The notes: generated by a model not told the origin, from the sequence alone. A stretch of DNA of 64,000 nt from Massospora cicadina (GCA_022478985.1 JAKSZP010014935.1:1-64000); one strand, 5' to 3'. Shown: positions 10,774 through 22,765, counted from the first letter of the stretch. Made by a program: numbers and translations.

Positions 10774-11065
10774 TTTATGAATTTATTGCAGGAAGGCCAA
10801 CCAGGGGACGGACACTTCCAATAAGACACAAAGTTAACGAATCATAGTAACAGGGGGGCACTCCAGAGAAGCTAATGCTATCTCCTGTTGCCAGCGGGAA
10901 CGCCACTACTGGGAGGAGGGGGAACGTGTAAAGGGGCCAGAACCACGATTGAGCACTTGTGGAGGAAGGGGTCAGAGTTGATGAACCAAACTGGGAACCA
11001 GGAGGAGACCAACTGATGGCGATGCGGTGGGAGGTATCCAAACAACCACGCTTGAAAGTGGTCCA
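10774..11065 (-). other. LINE 3' end and tail
   Basis: Sequence after the terminal zinc-finger region of ORF2. Short Pro/Ser-rich ORFs (10,775-11,066) are not recognisable. The extreme 3' end is A-rich with TAAA-like repeats rather than a pure poly-A. Confidence 0.55.
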
Positions 11066-14000
11066 CTAAGTGGGACCAGAACCAGTGGACAGCTTCTGGG
11101 GGGTGGGGGTGGAGCCTGCGATGTCATCCAAGACAATCATGTGGATAGTCCACATGGCGATTGTGACCACCAAAGCATGGAGGGAGGGTGGAAGAGGGGA
11201 GATCATAGATAAAGCAAACATATCCCTGGACAAACTAAAGGGATGAGCCTGATCCTGGCATAGCAGACAAAGCACCTCACGCCATATCGCTTTAGAGGTA
11301 GGGCACTTCTCCAGGCGGTGAAACAGCGTTCCATACTGGCCACACATGACATAGGATGAGTTAAAGCGTTAGAACGCTCAGCAATATGGTACACCCGCCT
11401 CAGGCAGCGCCACACATGGGAACGGATATGAGGCTGCAGAAGAGGGTGGTGGGAGTATTTCCAAATTTTCTTCTGGGTTTCAAGGGAATAAGGGATGTCC
11501 ATCATGTCCAGGTAGTCCACCCTGGATAAGACATGGGGCCTTGTGGGTATCAAGCCGTCCAGAATGGGTAGCCCCTGTACCTCCTGTGTAAACCAAAGAG
11601 AGGGACGCCCTCTCTGGGCAGTGTGTCCACAAATACAAATTCTCCAATCAGCGCTCCTCATGGAGAGGAGGATTCATTTTGAAGTGGGGTGCAGTCCCAT
11701 GGGATCTGAGACCAAAGGGTGGGAAGCCAGATATTTCATCAGAGAGTGAGGGTGCGACGGATTTGTAAGGCCCAGGGCGTGGGAGAAGTTGGAGCGGGCT
11801 GTGAGGGACCAGTGTTGGGTCAGGAGTGTAGTGATGGAAACAGCCGCGATCTAGTGCCCAGGATCTTTGCAGCATGGGCCTCAAAGTTGAGCAGGCCCAT
11901 GCCTTCACTATGGCAAAGGCCAAACATGACCTCAAGTTGCACTGGCGGTGGGCAGCCCGACCATAGCCACCCTTGCAGAAGGGCATACAGTGTCTTAAAG
12001 AAACCTGGGGAGAGGACGATGACGTGGGCCCCAAACCAAACTTTGGAGAGGAGCATAGAGTTGGTTAGTACCACCCTGCTAGTAAGGGAAGTAGGGTGGG
12101 CTCTGAGAAAGGGGATGCGCTTTGTAACGTTGTCCAGAAAATATGGTTTTTCATTACCGTTGAAGCATACCCGCCAGCCTCCAACCACACCCCCAAATGG
12201 CAGACTGGTCCAATGGTAGGGCGCGGCACAAAGGGGAGCACAAGTGGGGCGGTGTGGGTTGGGCAAGGTAAGCAAGCGCGTGTGCTAGCAGATGGTGTGC
12301 TGGAAACAGGGCGCTGAGGCCCAGTGAGTTCGATACTGACCAAGGAGGATGATTTTGGTTTTGGAGGCGTTGAGTGCAGCATTACTTACCCGGGAGTAAA
12401 CCTGGATAAGAGCTTCAAGCGTGCGTGCGTCATGATTGTTAGACACCCCAACCACACAGTCATCAGCAAATGCAAGCATTCTGACTGGGGCTTGGCCTTG
12501 CACGTGGACCCCAGTAAGGCGGGCATTCACGTTGCAAAGAAGTGGGTCTAGGCTGAAGTTATATAAGAGTGGGCTAAGTGGGTCCCCTTGGCGTAGGCCC
12601 CTTTGAGGACGGACTAAATCCGTGAGAAAGCCAGGGCCACGCACTGCCATTGTAGTGGATTCTGTCAGCAGCATCACCCAACTGATGAAGCGAGGGGGTA
12701 GGCGGAATTGGTGGAGGCAGGTCCTGAGGTATTCCCAGTTTACTCTATCATAGGCCTTCTGTTGGTCTAAAGATAAAAAAGCACCAGAGGCCGTGGACTG
12801 ACAGGCGTTGGCCACAGTGTGCACGTTGTCCCAAATCGACCTTCTGGGTATGAAACCAAATTGTTCTGGGGAGATGGTAGCAGAGGCAACAAACCCTAGA
12901 CGGTTAGCCATGATTTTAGTCAAACTTTTTGTGTCAGTGTTTGTTAGAGAAATGGGGCGCCAGTTGGCTAAGTCTGCTTGTCCCCTTTCTTGAAGAGTGT
13001 GACAGTGAAGGCCTCTTGTCCTCCTGGTAGGAGGCGCGTTTCCAGAAGGCTCTGGTTAAGAGAGGCAAGCAAAAGTGGGGATAAATATTTGAAGTACTTC
13101 TTATAGAACTCATAAGGAATGTCATCAGGGACAGGGCATTTCTGATTTGGTGCACAGTGGATGGCGGACCAGAGTTCATCTGGATCAATCAAATTCATTA
13201 ACTCTGGGAAACAGAAAATGGTGCGGATGCATGCGCTATTGAGAAAATTCGCCATTTCAGCCGGCAGAATTAGTTCAGATTGGTACACTTTGGAGTAAAG
13301 ATTATGTATCTCAATCGCCATTTTGGCCAGCGTATCCGCTACGGAATTGTCTGGCCTTCGCTCCTGTGTGCAGGCCAAGCTCTGGCACGGTGTGAAGAAT
13401 TTTTGAAAAAAGTAAGCAGAGCATGTGTCACCCGCTATGATGTGTTTAGCTCTGTACTGAACACAAACCCAATGTTTGTGTTGCTGCTCAAGCGCGTTGA
13501 GGTGGGCGGCTACTTCCTCCCACTTGCGGCCCCAAGCAGGGCTGTAGCCCTTGGCTGAGACGTTGGACTCCAGGTGGTCCAGCTCTGCCAGAGTGCGCGA
13601 GATGACCGCCGAGGCAGATAGTGAATGTTGGGAGGACAGGTGGTGAGCCTGGCGGATTGTGTCCGCCTTGAAGGCTGGCCAGGTGGAAATTGGATCAGTG
13701 CAAAATGGTGCAATAAACTCCGGAGCCATTGTCACCAATTCCATCCATGAGGAAAATCGTGGCAACGCAATTTTGGCCAGGTGAAGTTTGCACCAATTTG
13801 GAGCCTGAGCAACAGGGTTGGGTACAAGGAAGGAAATTGAAACCAATCTGTGATTGGAGAAATTGATCTTCATTGTGGTGAAATGGGAAATTTGGGTACA
13901 ATATTTCAACGGCACAAGGATAAGGTCAATGTGGGACATGGACCTTAACTGGCTGTTGTGGATGTGGGGGCATGACATGTTTTTGAGAAGCGGATCATGA

Positions 14001-14504
14001 TGCAGTAGCATGTCAATCAACCCTAGGGTGGCCTTGAGGATGCGTAGTTCTACGTGTCCCTGTGGCGGGGAAGATGAGGAAGGCCAGCAGTTGGTGGAGG
14101 GGTTCAACCAACAGTTCATGTTGCCAATGACAAAAGGGTCAGGGGGTAACAGAAGGGATTTGACTGATGAGAAAAATTCCCAACGTTCTCGTGAACAGGT
14201 CAGGGTATAAATGTTGATGATATCATGCACTACGTCAGCCAAAGAAAATTGACAATGAGGATGCAGCCGCTAAGGAAGGATTCAGAAGATAAAGTTTTAA
14301 AATATTGTTTTTTCTAATAAGCACCCCACAGTGCTCAGACCAGAAGGATAGGGAAGGGAGGAGCATGGATTTCCATGTTTCCTCAGAACTTCGTGGACAG
14401 TGTGACTCCTGGATGGCCAGGGTATCCACGGGTAAATTATTTTGTAAAAAACTCAGTTTCATAGCCCAGGATGGTGAGGCCTTGAGTCCGGCGATGTTTG
14501 ACAC
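11066..14504 (-). pseudogene. LINE ORF2: APE endonuclease, RT, zinc finger
   Basis: Encodes the nicking and reverse-transcribing protein. The endonuclease begins MSNIAGLKASP and has TLAIQESHC (14,235-14,504), then IGNMNCWLN, SHIDLILV and NHRLVSI (12,968-14,242), matching the GDMN, D and SDH catalytic blocks of APE (Asp to Asn in GNMN). RT: NWRPISLTN, FIPRRSIWDN, FLSLDQQKAYDRVNW, QRGLRQGDPLSPLLYN and catalytic FADDC (12,285-12,923). Terminal finger CGQYGTLFHRLEKC (11,066-11,347). Frame breaks lie near 14,240, 12,970 (between FKKGDK and ADLANWRP), 12,280 and 11,660. Confidence 0.9.
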
Positions 14505-14535
14505 CCCTTAACATAAAGGCTCCCCCCATCGCACC

Positions 14536-15785
14536 TTAGGTGTGAGGGGAAGGGCACCCATGCCCTTCAGCCTTCTCTTGTTCTCCACAGCGCTTTTTTG
14601 CGCCTTGGGTATGTGATGCATCATAGTTGGAAGAATGAGTAGCTTTAGCAGTCAGGTTCGCGTTTGTTTTTGCCCTCAATTTTGGTTTTCCCACTGCAGA
14701 ATGAGATTTTTGTGGTGCATGCATTTTCAGTGCACCAACAAAAGTTTTTGAATTTTTTGCTGGGAGGTTGGAGACTGAGTTGGTTCCAATCGAGGCTTGG
14801 GCGCATTGGTTGAATGAGTTTGACTCACCCATTGGGGTTTCAGCTTGAGCGGCCCAATTGGCTTGGGCGTCCCACTCTGATTGGTCAAGAGATTCTTGAG
14901 CTGCTTCCACTATGAAAGTCTCAATTTCCTCCTGGAGCTGAGAGGGGGATAGCGGAGGCGAATTTGGCCGCCTCCTTGGCGGCCGCTTTGTGGGCCTGTT
15001 TGGCTTTCTTCCGCTCTTGTGGGGATATATGGTGCACTAATAAGTAGCAACCTTGTGCACCCCATGGGAAGGCCTCCTTTGTATCGGCGGTTGGTTCATA
15101 GTGGGACTCTGGTGTTCATAGCCTCTGAGGGATGCTCTTGGTATGAGATGCTCTCCTTGGTGGTGCTGGTGTGTGCCTTGTGGCCAAACGCATTACAATA
15201 GGTGCAGATGGGAGGTGCGCTGTCCACGGTAACCCTGAAAGGGTGGGTGGCTTTCCCTTCAATTGTGACAAAAGCGGTGTGTGGGATTTGGGTTAGATCA
15301 TGCGCTATCTCCTCAGCTAGGGTTAGGACTGCAATTGCTTTGCCAGTGCACAGGTGTGGCATCAGCATAAAGCGTTGCATTTTGAAGGCTTGTATTTCGT
15401 TGTATATGGCGAGCTCAGCCTTTAGTGTTGTTTGGAAACGGCGCGTTTGACCGTAGTGGGCAGGAAGTCAAAAGTTACAAAAATCTGGTTTGATTTTGTC
15501 CATCTGATGCGCTTAGTTTTGACTACCCGCTGCCCATCTGGGAGGTCTAACACAACGCGCACCATTGCAGCTTCATCTGCTGCTTCCTTGCTTTAAAAAC
15601 TGATATCCAGCTAACCACGTGGCATGAAATGAGGTGTAACATACACTGCGTTCAGGAAATGAGTGTGCACATCCCCACAAAACTTTTCCCACATCATCAT
15701 CTGCTGAACATCCAGGAATACCCAGACTCCATGTTCCACCGACAAAAGTGGTTGAGAGTGTGGCGTATTGATGTACTGGTTGCAT
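14536..15785 (-). pseudogene. LINE ORF1-like RNA-binding protein
   Basis: Upstream of ORF2 on the same strand. The middle part (15,096-15,380) reads MQRFMLMPHLCTGKAIAVLT and FVTIEGKATHPFRVTVDSAP, then a knuckle CTYCNAFGHKAHTS, where the last Cys of CCHC is Ser. The C-terminal part (14,536-14,910) is Ala/Gln/Asn-rich and low in complexity. The N-terminal part (15,573-15,785) is in another frame. The role would be nucleic-acid binding in the LINE RNP. Assignment rests on position and the damaged knuckle. Confidence 0.65.
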
Positions 15786-16034
15786 CGCGCTTGCCAGGCT
15801 AAAATTTTTGGGAAATGTTTACCACTGGCTTTTTGTTAAGTTTGTCCATTCCTCCGGGTTCCCTGGGGCATTTGTGAACTTTAGATGTCATGGGCCAACT
15901 CCTGTGCTCTTTACCTAACTTGCCCAACTGCTCTCTGACATGGGTGCAAACATATCTTTTCGGTGAGATTATCAAACTAATACCTGACTTGAATTGAATA
16001 TGTTGTAAAAGTGATTGCAACGAGAAAGAAAAGT
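15786..16034 (-). other. LINE 5' region
   Basis: Sequence between the ORF1 remnant and the target duplication. A 73-codon ORF (15,799-16,020) is unrecognised and may be 5' UTR or the ORF1 start. Confidence 0.5.
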
Positions 16035-16725
16035 TTATTCATTGAGTTATGATGTAGCTCTAATTGGGAAGATTTTGATGTTGAGTTTGCAACCAAAATT
16101 GTCCTGATTATGAGTTTAAAATTGCCTTCAATCAGACTGAAACAATTGTTATTTTTAGTCAATTCATGGGAAAAATTGAATTGTGGATATTTAATAATTA
16201 TTGCCATGACAAGCAGAGGATTGGCATAATATGAATGAACTCATCTAATAGATGAGTTTGGCCAGGAGATGCCTGAGAGGAATATAATATTAGCGCCTGG
16301 CCAATTAATAAAACATCATCATTTACTATTTTAATATTGATCATTAATAACTACTGTCTTTTAGTTTATTATTTATTGTTGTCTATCTGTCATCTGTCTG
16401 ATATTTGTATCTGTTGCTGTTACATCTATATTAGATAGTTGTGTGCATTTATACTTCCTGAAGAGTAGTACTCAATTATCTGCCGGAGAAGTATTTCCAA
16501 TTATAGAGGAATAATTTTCTAATTTTGTATGAAGACAGAAGGTCTTTTAATTGATGTTGCCAGTAGACTTAAGAACGATGATTGTACCAGAGTTACTTGG
16601 CTATTATTGAGGATTATTTGAGAATTTTTAAATTATGAGCAGGAGTTTCGTAAAAAAAGAGAGCTTTTATACTCAAATTCATTGTTAAGTCATTTTAGCT
16701 TGCACCATTGGCTGAAAACTTAACA
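16035..16725 (+). repeat. Gypsy B 5' LTR, second part
   Basis: Continues the LTR after the LINE and aligns with about 21,690-22,379. It ends ...GAAAACTTAACA at 16,725. It contains a near-perfect inverted repeat AACTCATCTAATAGATGAGT (16,238-16,257), also present in the 3' LTR at 21,889. Confidence 0.9.
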
Positions 16726-16728
16726 TTT

Positions 16729-16747
16729 TGGTACTCACTTCAAGGAT
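16729..16747 (+). other. Gypsy B probable primer-binding site
   Basis: TGGTACTCACTTCAAGG follows the LTR after three bases. It resembles the TGGTGCTCAC site of gypsy D. Confidence 0.5.
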
Positions 16748-16899
16748 ACAACTACCTATTATGAACATGGACGATCAGCTTTCAGTTTTTAAGAAAGTAC
16801 AGTGACAATGAGATGTAAACAAGCGATCTTCAGCTTATTGAACATTTTACATCAAATCGTTCTGACAATGAAGAGGGGAACAAGTACTCATTAGAGCTA

Positions 16900-19830
16900 A
16901 TATCAATTGGGCTAACAATTCAAATTCCATAAGGAAATCATGGTGAAGTTTATCAACCTTGGTCCCAAACTTAACTCAAACCTAATGTGGCGCCTGGGAT
17001 AATTATTCCTGGAAATCAGGAAATTAGTGTCCTCTGTGCAAACATGCAGAATCAGCCAATTTTTATAAAAAGGCACCAGGTGGTTGCCTATCTCCATCTG
17101 ATTCCTATCATGGAGATTGAATCTTTCCACGATTTTAAAACCTGTATGAGCTAGGGATTCCAATTATGAGTTAGATTATGTGCATAATGTCATACCTGTG
17201 GCTGATTTAGGGGAACTAAATGATCAGGAAAAGGACTAAATTCAAGGATTATTTGAGAAATACCATGAGATATTCACCAAGGATGATTTTGATCTGGGAT
17301 GTATGAGAGGTGTGACCCATATGATAGATACTGGGGACCACTTACCTATCTGATTGAGGCCTATTAGGCGTTTGAAAACTGCTGAAAAGGTTTTGTAAAA
17401 AGGAAATTAAGGAACTTCTCAACTGTGGTATGTTGATGCCATCCAAGAGTCCATGGGCTGCTCCAATTCTCATTGTAAAAAAGAAAGATGGGAGCAACAG
17501 GGTTGTTATTGACTACTAGAAGCTTAACAACATTACAAAAAAGGATTCCTATTTTCTTCTGCGTATTGACAATGCCCTAGACAGGTTGGGGGTGCAAAGT
17601 TCTTCTCAGTGATAGATTTAATTAGCGGATATTGGCAAATTGACCTGCTAAAAGCTGATTGAGAAAAGTGCGCCATTATTATCCAAGAAGGGTTATTTCA
17701 ACCAATGCGGATGCCCCAAGGACTCTGTAATGCTTCAGAAGCCTTCCAGAGAGCGATGGAAACTATACTGGGCAATCTTAAATTATTATTTGTACTAGTA
17801 TACTTAGACGATATAAATGTATTCAGCCGTGCCTTTGATGAACATCTGGAACACATGGAAAAGGTTTTCAGGAAGTTAGCAGCTGCAAACTTGAAGATCA
17901 AGCCCTGGAAATGTCAATTCTTTAAGGACCAACTGTAAGACCTTGGGTTTGTAATTGATAAAGAAGGTCTTCTGCCAAAACCAGCCAAATTGGAAGCAAT
18001 ATCTAAAATGAAGAGGCCCAAATTAAAGTGGGATATTCAAGTATTTTTGGGTATGATCAGGTACTATCACTGATTTATTGCCGACTTTGCTCAAATTGGA
18101 GAACCTTTATTTTATCTACTTAAGGATAAGGTCTCCTTTGAGTGGAATTTGGCCTGACAGGAGGCATTTGACCAGCTTCGTTTGGCCCTATTAGTTACAC
18201 CAGTGTTGCACTATCCTGACTTTAACTGGGAGTTTATTGTCCAAACTGATGCGTCATTAATGGCAATTGGAGCCGTTTTGTCCCAAGTTGGAGAAGATGG
18301 AGAAGAGCACCCAGTAGCTTATGCTAGTCGGACCCTAAATGCCCATGAAAGAAATTATACTGTGACAGAAAGAGAGTGTTAGGCAGTTATATATGCCTAT
18401 AAACAATTCCGAGTATACCTTCATGGAGTGCATTTTACCATGGTTACTGATCATGCATCCCTAAGCTGGATTAACAACTTGAAGGAGCCAGAAGGACGTT
18501 TGGCTCGCTGGGCACTTAAGCTGCAGGCTTATGACTATACCATCAAGCACTGGGCTGGTGCTAAGCATCAGAATGCTGATTTGCTGTCCCATTTGCCCAT
18601 CATGGCATCCCTCTGACATCCTGCGGATGCCTTGTTTCAGAATATGGTTAGTGGAACTTTTGCCAATGAGCCTGAACAAGTGCAGAAAATTCTCTCCAAA
18701 TTAAGAAAGGATACCCATACTGAAAAAGGAGCCTTATTCAAGGTGATTGATGGGAAGAAATATATATTTCCACGTCCCTCAGCTTGAGCAGATCTAATTT
18801 TGGCTGCTCATAAGGCCACTGGCCATAGAGACTTTAAGAAAATAAAGGAGCAGCTCAAGCAAAATTACTATTGGGAATCAATGCATTTTGACATCCATGA
18901 AACTTTGAGCTGTTGACAAGAGTGCCAAGGGGAAAACCCTTTCAAAAAGCTACTTCATACCAGCTTGTTCAGCCCAAATTTGCTTGACACACTATATCCA
19001 TAGATGAAGTTGACCCTCCCAATCAGCAATGTGAAAGCCAAATATAATTGTGGCAATTGATCACTTGACAAAATGGGTTGAAGCCAGGGCTATTCGGGAC
19101 TTAGGAGCCTTAACAACTGCTAAATTTATTTTGGAGCAAGTTATTTATTGGAACAGATGTCCTCAATTCATATTAATGGATAATGGCACAAATTTCAATG
19201 CGGTATTCTCCAAAAGCTCAATAAATTAATGGGGGTGCGTGGTGTTCTGTCAACCCCATACCACTCAGAAACAAATGTGCAGTGGAACGAGTTAATGGGA
19301 CATTTGTCAATATCCTAAGAAAACTGACTTCTCAGAAGCCCTCTGAATGGAGTACATTCCTCAGCTCGGCCATTTTTTCCTACAACATTCTCTTACCATT
19401 TGGCCTCAAAGATGTCTTCTTTCCAACTTCTATATGGAAAGCACCCAGCATTACCACCATTGTTGTATTCCTTGCTACAAGAACCCCAAGAATTGAGTTA
19501 TTCTCAGTATGTAGAGAGGCTTGCAGAAACCTTAATTAAACTGCAAGCCCACGATTTTAATACTAACTTTGAACTTTGTAAGGCCCAACATGAAAAAGAT
19601 AAAAAAACATGATATGATCTGCCCAAATTTTCTGTGGCGGATGAGGTATTATTTTTTAATACCCAAGGATTGAGCTGAACCCCCAAGTTAAATTGCATTT
19701 GGGTTGGCCCATTCGATGTTATAGAGAAAACTTCAAACTTTTCCTACACTATTAAGGAGAAAACTTTGTGGCATGTCTATAATAGTGTCCATGCATAAAT
19801 TCCTAAAAAAGTTTAGGAAGAGGGCCGATA
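16900..19830 (+). pseudogene. Gypsy B pol (RT, RNase H, integrase), gag lost
   Basis: Only about 170 bp separate the LTR from pol, so gag and protease are gone. Remaining: linker with QVVAYLHLIP (about 17,075); RT with ESPWAAPILIVKKKDG-type sequence (17,450), DLISGYWQI (17,617), MPQGLCNASEAFQRAM (17,705) and catalytic YLDDINVFSRAFDEH (about 17,800); RNase H IVQTDASLMAIGAVLSQVG to WAGAKHQNADLLSHLP (18,182-18,616); and integrase with [15 protein letters not shown] (about 19,045) and [14 protein letters not shown] (19,282). A conserved Trp/Arg codon in DYxKLN is TAG (17,517). Multiple stops; not functional. Confidence 0.9.
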
Positions 19831-20045
19831 GAAGAGAAGAATTCAAAAATGAGTATATACAAGTATAAGAAAATAATAAATATGAGAAAAAATAATAATA
19901 TTAAGAAATATATATATAATAATAGTAAAAGAAAAAAAAATTATTATATCTATCATCTATATACATAGTAAAAAAATTTAATAAGAATTTAAATTACAAG
20001 TAATTCGAAAATGTTAAATTTTAATAAGTAAAAAAGAATTTTATT
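19831..20045 (+). repeat. A-rich low-complexity tract
   Basis: Purine- and AT-rich stretch of AATAAT, ATATAT and poly-A runs between the end of pol and the antisense ORF of gypsy B. No coding content seen. Confidence 0.8.
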
Positions 20046-20049
20046 CCTC

Positions 20050-21174
20050 TGCTTTGAGGGGGTGAGGTGACTCAGAACCTGATACTTCATCTTTGTGCGC
20101 CAATTTGGCCCAATCTAGTTGCTGGGTGACAAGGAAAAGGGCCATAGCGTCATAAAGCCAGATGCGTCATGCACTCATTGTAGATGACTCCCAGAGAATG
20201 ATTGGGAGAGGAGGCACAAAACCATTGATAGTTACCCAATCGAGCCTGCAATTGGGTGGAAAACAAGCGCCCAGGAGAAGACAGTCAACTAAAAAATCAG
20301 TTTGGTACTGATAAATCTCTGGGGTTGATAATATAACACAATACACTTGGGTTTTCCACCACTCAATAAGAGGGGGAACATGCGATAGCCAACCTGAGAG
20401 AATCTGGTTGGGGAAAATATGCATAAGATGGTCAAGTAAGGCCATTCTAGGAAGGTATTCATCAGCGTTATCCTGATGAAGGGCATCAAAAGCTGCCAAA
20501 TTGACCACACAAAAATGAACATCTTGAATGTAATGGGTATTCAAACCCAAAGAGAAAGCAAAAATATGTTGATTTTTTAGCAGCATGGACCAGGAACCAA
20601 GGACCTCCTCCACAAAGCTGTCAATCTGAACAAAATTTTGAGGTCAAATGGAGGGATCTTTGGCAAGCAAAAGACGAATGGGGTCATAAAGACAATCATA
20701 TTTGGCCCAAGTTTCATTGAGTTATTAGCCCTGACAAGAATAGTTGGATGCCCCTCAATACCACATTGTAATTTTGAGACATCAGGAAATGGCTGAGTAT
20801 GAAGATAAACTCCACCAGAAGATCGCCATCCCAATATACTAGTTGGAGAAAAAAGGTTGGCTCCCTGGGATCAAAAGAATTCTCAAAGTTGTCTGCTGAG
20901 ACAATTGTTGAAGCATGAGACCGAAGTTTGTACCCTATTGATCCTCAGGTGGAATCCACAACTGGGACAACCTCCTCCTCAACAATGGTTTTGAGCTGAG
21001 TAAACGTCATAATAGTTGGCGCAGGAATAAGCTGCCCCAACTCTGCTGCTCAGAGAGAGCCTAAGAACATATGCATATGCAAATTTCTGTTCTTCTGACT
21101 AAATTGACGCCGCTGTTCAGATTCAAGAAAAGTGACAAAATTGCGATAAGCAGAGGATGAGCTGTTTTCAGACA
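20050..21174 (-). pseudogene. Antisense accessory ORF of gypsy B
   Basis: Runs opposite to pol, between pol and the 3' LTR. It starts MSENSSSAYRNFVTFLESEQ (ATG near 21,174), continues with ASTIVSADNFENSFDPREPT (about 20,860-20,920), then after frame changes VEEVLGSWSMLLKNQHIFAF and LGLNTHYIQDVHFCVVNLAA (20,167-20,613), and extends to about 20,050. About 370 codons with a few stops (TGA near 21,050 and 20,947). I recognise no domain. Antisense ORFs in this position are known in some plant Ty3/gypsy lineages. Its preservation is similar to pol, suggesting it belonged to the element when it moved. Confidence 0.6.
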
Positions 21175-21216
21175 TTTAGGATGAATTTGGGAAAACTCAG
21201 GGTTTATATTTCAGTC

Positions 21217-21229
21217 AAGTGGGGGGAAA
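21217..21229 (+). other. Gypsy B polypurine tract
   Basis: AAGTGGGGGGAAA directly before the 3' LTR. Confidence 0.75.
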
Positions 21230-22379
21230 TATTAGATTTTGATGGTTGACTCAAAATAAACCCTTTGAGAAAACCATTAATGCTGATAGATTACTCCCAT
21301 TGATGGATACTTTGATCCTTCCCAATTTATCTGCATAATCTGATAAATCAGATTCACCTCATAACAACTTTGATTGCATCTGAAGTAATTCCAATTTATC
21401 ATAGCTAATAATAGCTATGATATAATCACATTATGGCCAATTGTGGGTCCACTTGGGTGTAAAGTGGTCTCACGGCATTAACTAAATTGCACCTCCTAAA
21501 TTAGTGCACTAATATTAATGAACTAAGGTGGAATCTTGGGTTTGATTAATAAATTAATTTATTAAGCACTTAAACATAGATGTCCCAATTAAGGGCGTAC
21601 TTAGTGCTATTGAGGGGCCTGATGACGTCCCAATTAGGGGTACATCATCTTTATCATTTATATATATTTTAATACCAATTTATTGTTATTTGTCAAGTTA
21701 TGCCATAGCTCTAATCGGGAAGATTTTAATGTTGAGTTTTCAACCAAAATTTTCCTGATTATGTGAGTAAAATTGCCTTCAATCGGGCTGAAACTATTGT
21801 TATTTTTAGTCAATTCATGGGCCAAATTGACTTGAGAATATTTCATAATTATTGCCATGACCAGCAGAGGATTGGCATAATATGAATGAACTCATCTAAT
21901 AGATGAGTTTGGCCAGGAGATGCCTGAGAGTTATATAATACCAGAGCCTGGCCAAATGATAAAACATCATCACTTACCATTTAAAATTTGATCCTTAATA
22001 ACTACTGTCTCTTCGTTATTAATTACTGTTGTCCATCTGTCATCTTTCTGATATTTTTATCTGTTGCTGTCACATCTATATTAGAATGTTGAGCATGTTT
22101 ATTCTTCCCAAAGAGAAGTACTCAGTTACCTGCCGGAGAAGTAGTCCTGATTATAGAGGAATAATTTACTAATTTTGTACAAAGACAGAAGGTCTCATAA
22201 TTGTTGTTGCCAGTAGACTTAATAATGGTGAGTGTACCAGAGTTACTTAGCTATTATTGAGGTTTATTGGAGAATCTACTTCCTGATTATGAGCAGGAGT
22301 TTTATATGAAAAGCGAGTATTTATCCTCAAATTCATTGTTAAGTCATTTTAGCTTGCACCATCAGCTGAAAACTTAACA
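21230..22379 (+). repeat. Gypsy B 3' LTR
   Basis: 1,150 bp. It starts TATTAGATTTTGATGG (the 5' copy has TGTTAG, so a G-to-A change) and ends AACTTAACA. It is the intact counterpart of 10,309-10,773 plus 16,035-16,725, and thereby defines the LINE insertion point. Confidence 0.92.
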
Positions 22380-22383
22380 AGGT

Positions 22384-22440
22384 GCTCTGGAAAAGTAGGC
22401 TGGCAGGCTGGTCTAATTCTATCTTGCTGTTTTCCTAACA
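22384..22440 (+). repeat. Chromovirus 1 5' LTR, last 57 bp
   Basis: Matches the end of the 3' LTR (27,279-27,335), including GGCAGGCTGGT and ATTCTATCTTGCTGTTT; ends CCTAACA. It is separated from the rest of the LTR by gypsy B. Confidence 0.9.
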
Positions 22441-22765
22441 TAATTGACCAACCATTATTCCTAACCATTTCCGCCTTTCTCATAGATATTGGCATAGAAA
22501 TGGCCCCTTCTTTTCAACTGAACCAGGTTGTGAAGAAGATTTCTCCCTGTCTATAATAGCCCAGTTCAACTTAAAACTTTAAATCCACATCCCATAGTTG
22601 CCGCGACTATCTTACCCATATCATTAGGATCTGACATTCTGACTTGCAACGAGTTTATTTCCCTATGAACCTAGAAGTTTCCCCTGACCCACTACTATCT
22701 CTTCAGTATCACTGGATTCATCCACAACTACCAATAATTAGAACTTCGCTTACTTCTTATTACCC
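22441..22765 (+). other. Short gag-less leader of chromovirus 1
   Basis: 325 bp between the LTR and the protease. No capsid or CCHC sequence seen, so a deletion of gag is likely. Confidence 0.6.

Larger units (their letters stand above)
10774..16034 (-). mobile_element. LINE retrotransposon inserted in the gypsy B LTR
   Basis: Flanked by an 11-bp direct repeat TTATTCATTGA (10,763-10,773 and 16,035-16,045). On the minus strand it has an ORF1-like region with a zinc knuckle, then ORF2 with APE endonuclease, RT and a terminal zinc finger. It ends in a short TAAA-like tail (AATAAATTCATAAATCAA, about 10,770-10,787 read on the minus strand). It looks more GC-rich and less decayed than its surroundings, as expected for the innermost, youngest insertion. 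About 5.26 kb looks close to full length. Confidence 0.88.
10309..22379 (+). mobile_element. Gypsy B, inserted in the 5' LTR of chromovirus 1
   Basis: LTR starts TGTTAGATTTTGATGG (10,309) and ends GAAAACTTAACA (22,379). The 4-bp repeat AGGT flanks it (10,305-10,308 and 22,380-22,383). Chromovirus 1 LTR sequence resumes exactly after it (GTGCTCTGGA; compare GTGCTCCAGA at 27,279). Internal region: almost no gag, a pol pseudogene 16,900-19,830, an antisense ORF 20,050-21,174, and a purine tract. Its 5' LTR was later hit by a LINE. Confidence 0.9.

Noticed and set aside
11719..12219. 166-codon plus ORF within the LINE
   Set aside because: Lies antisense to the well-supported RT frame of ORF2; GC-rich sequence gives long shadow ORFs.
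15977..16207. Conserved minus ORF in the gypsy B LTRs (also 21,658-21,858)
   Set aside because: The two copies are LTRs of one element, so similarity is expected without coding; no third family supports it.
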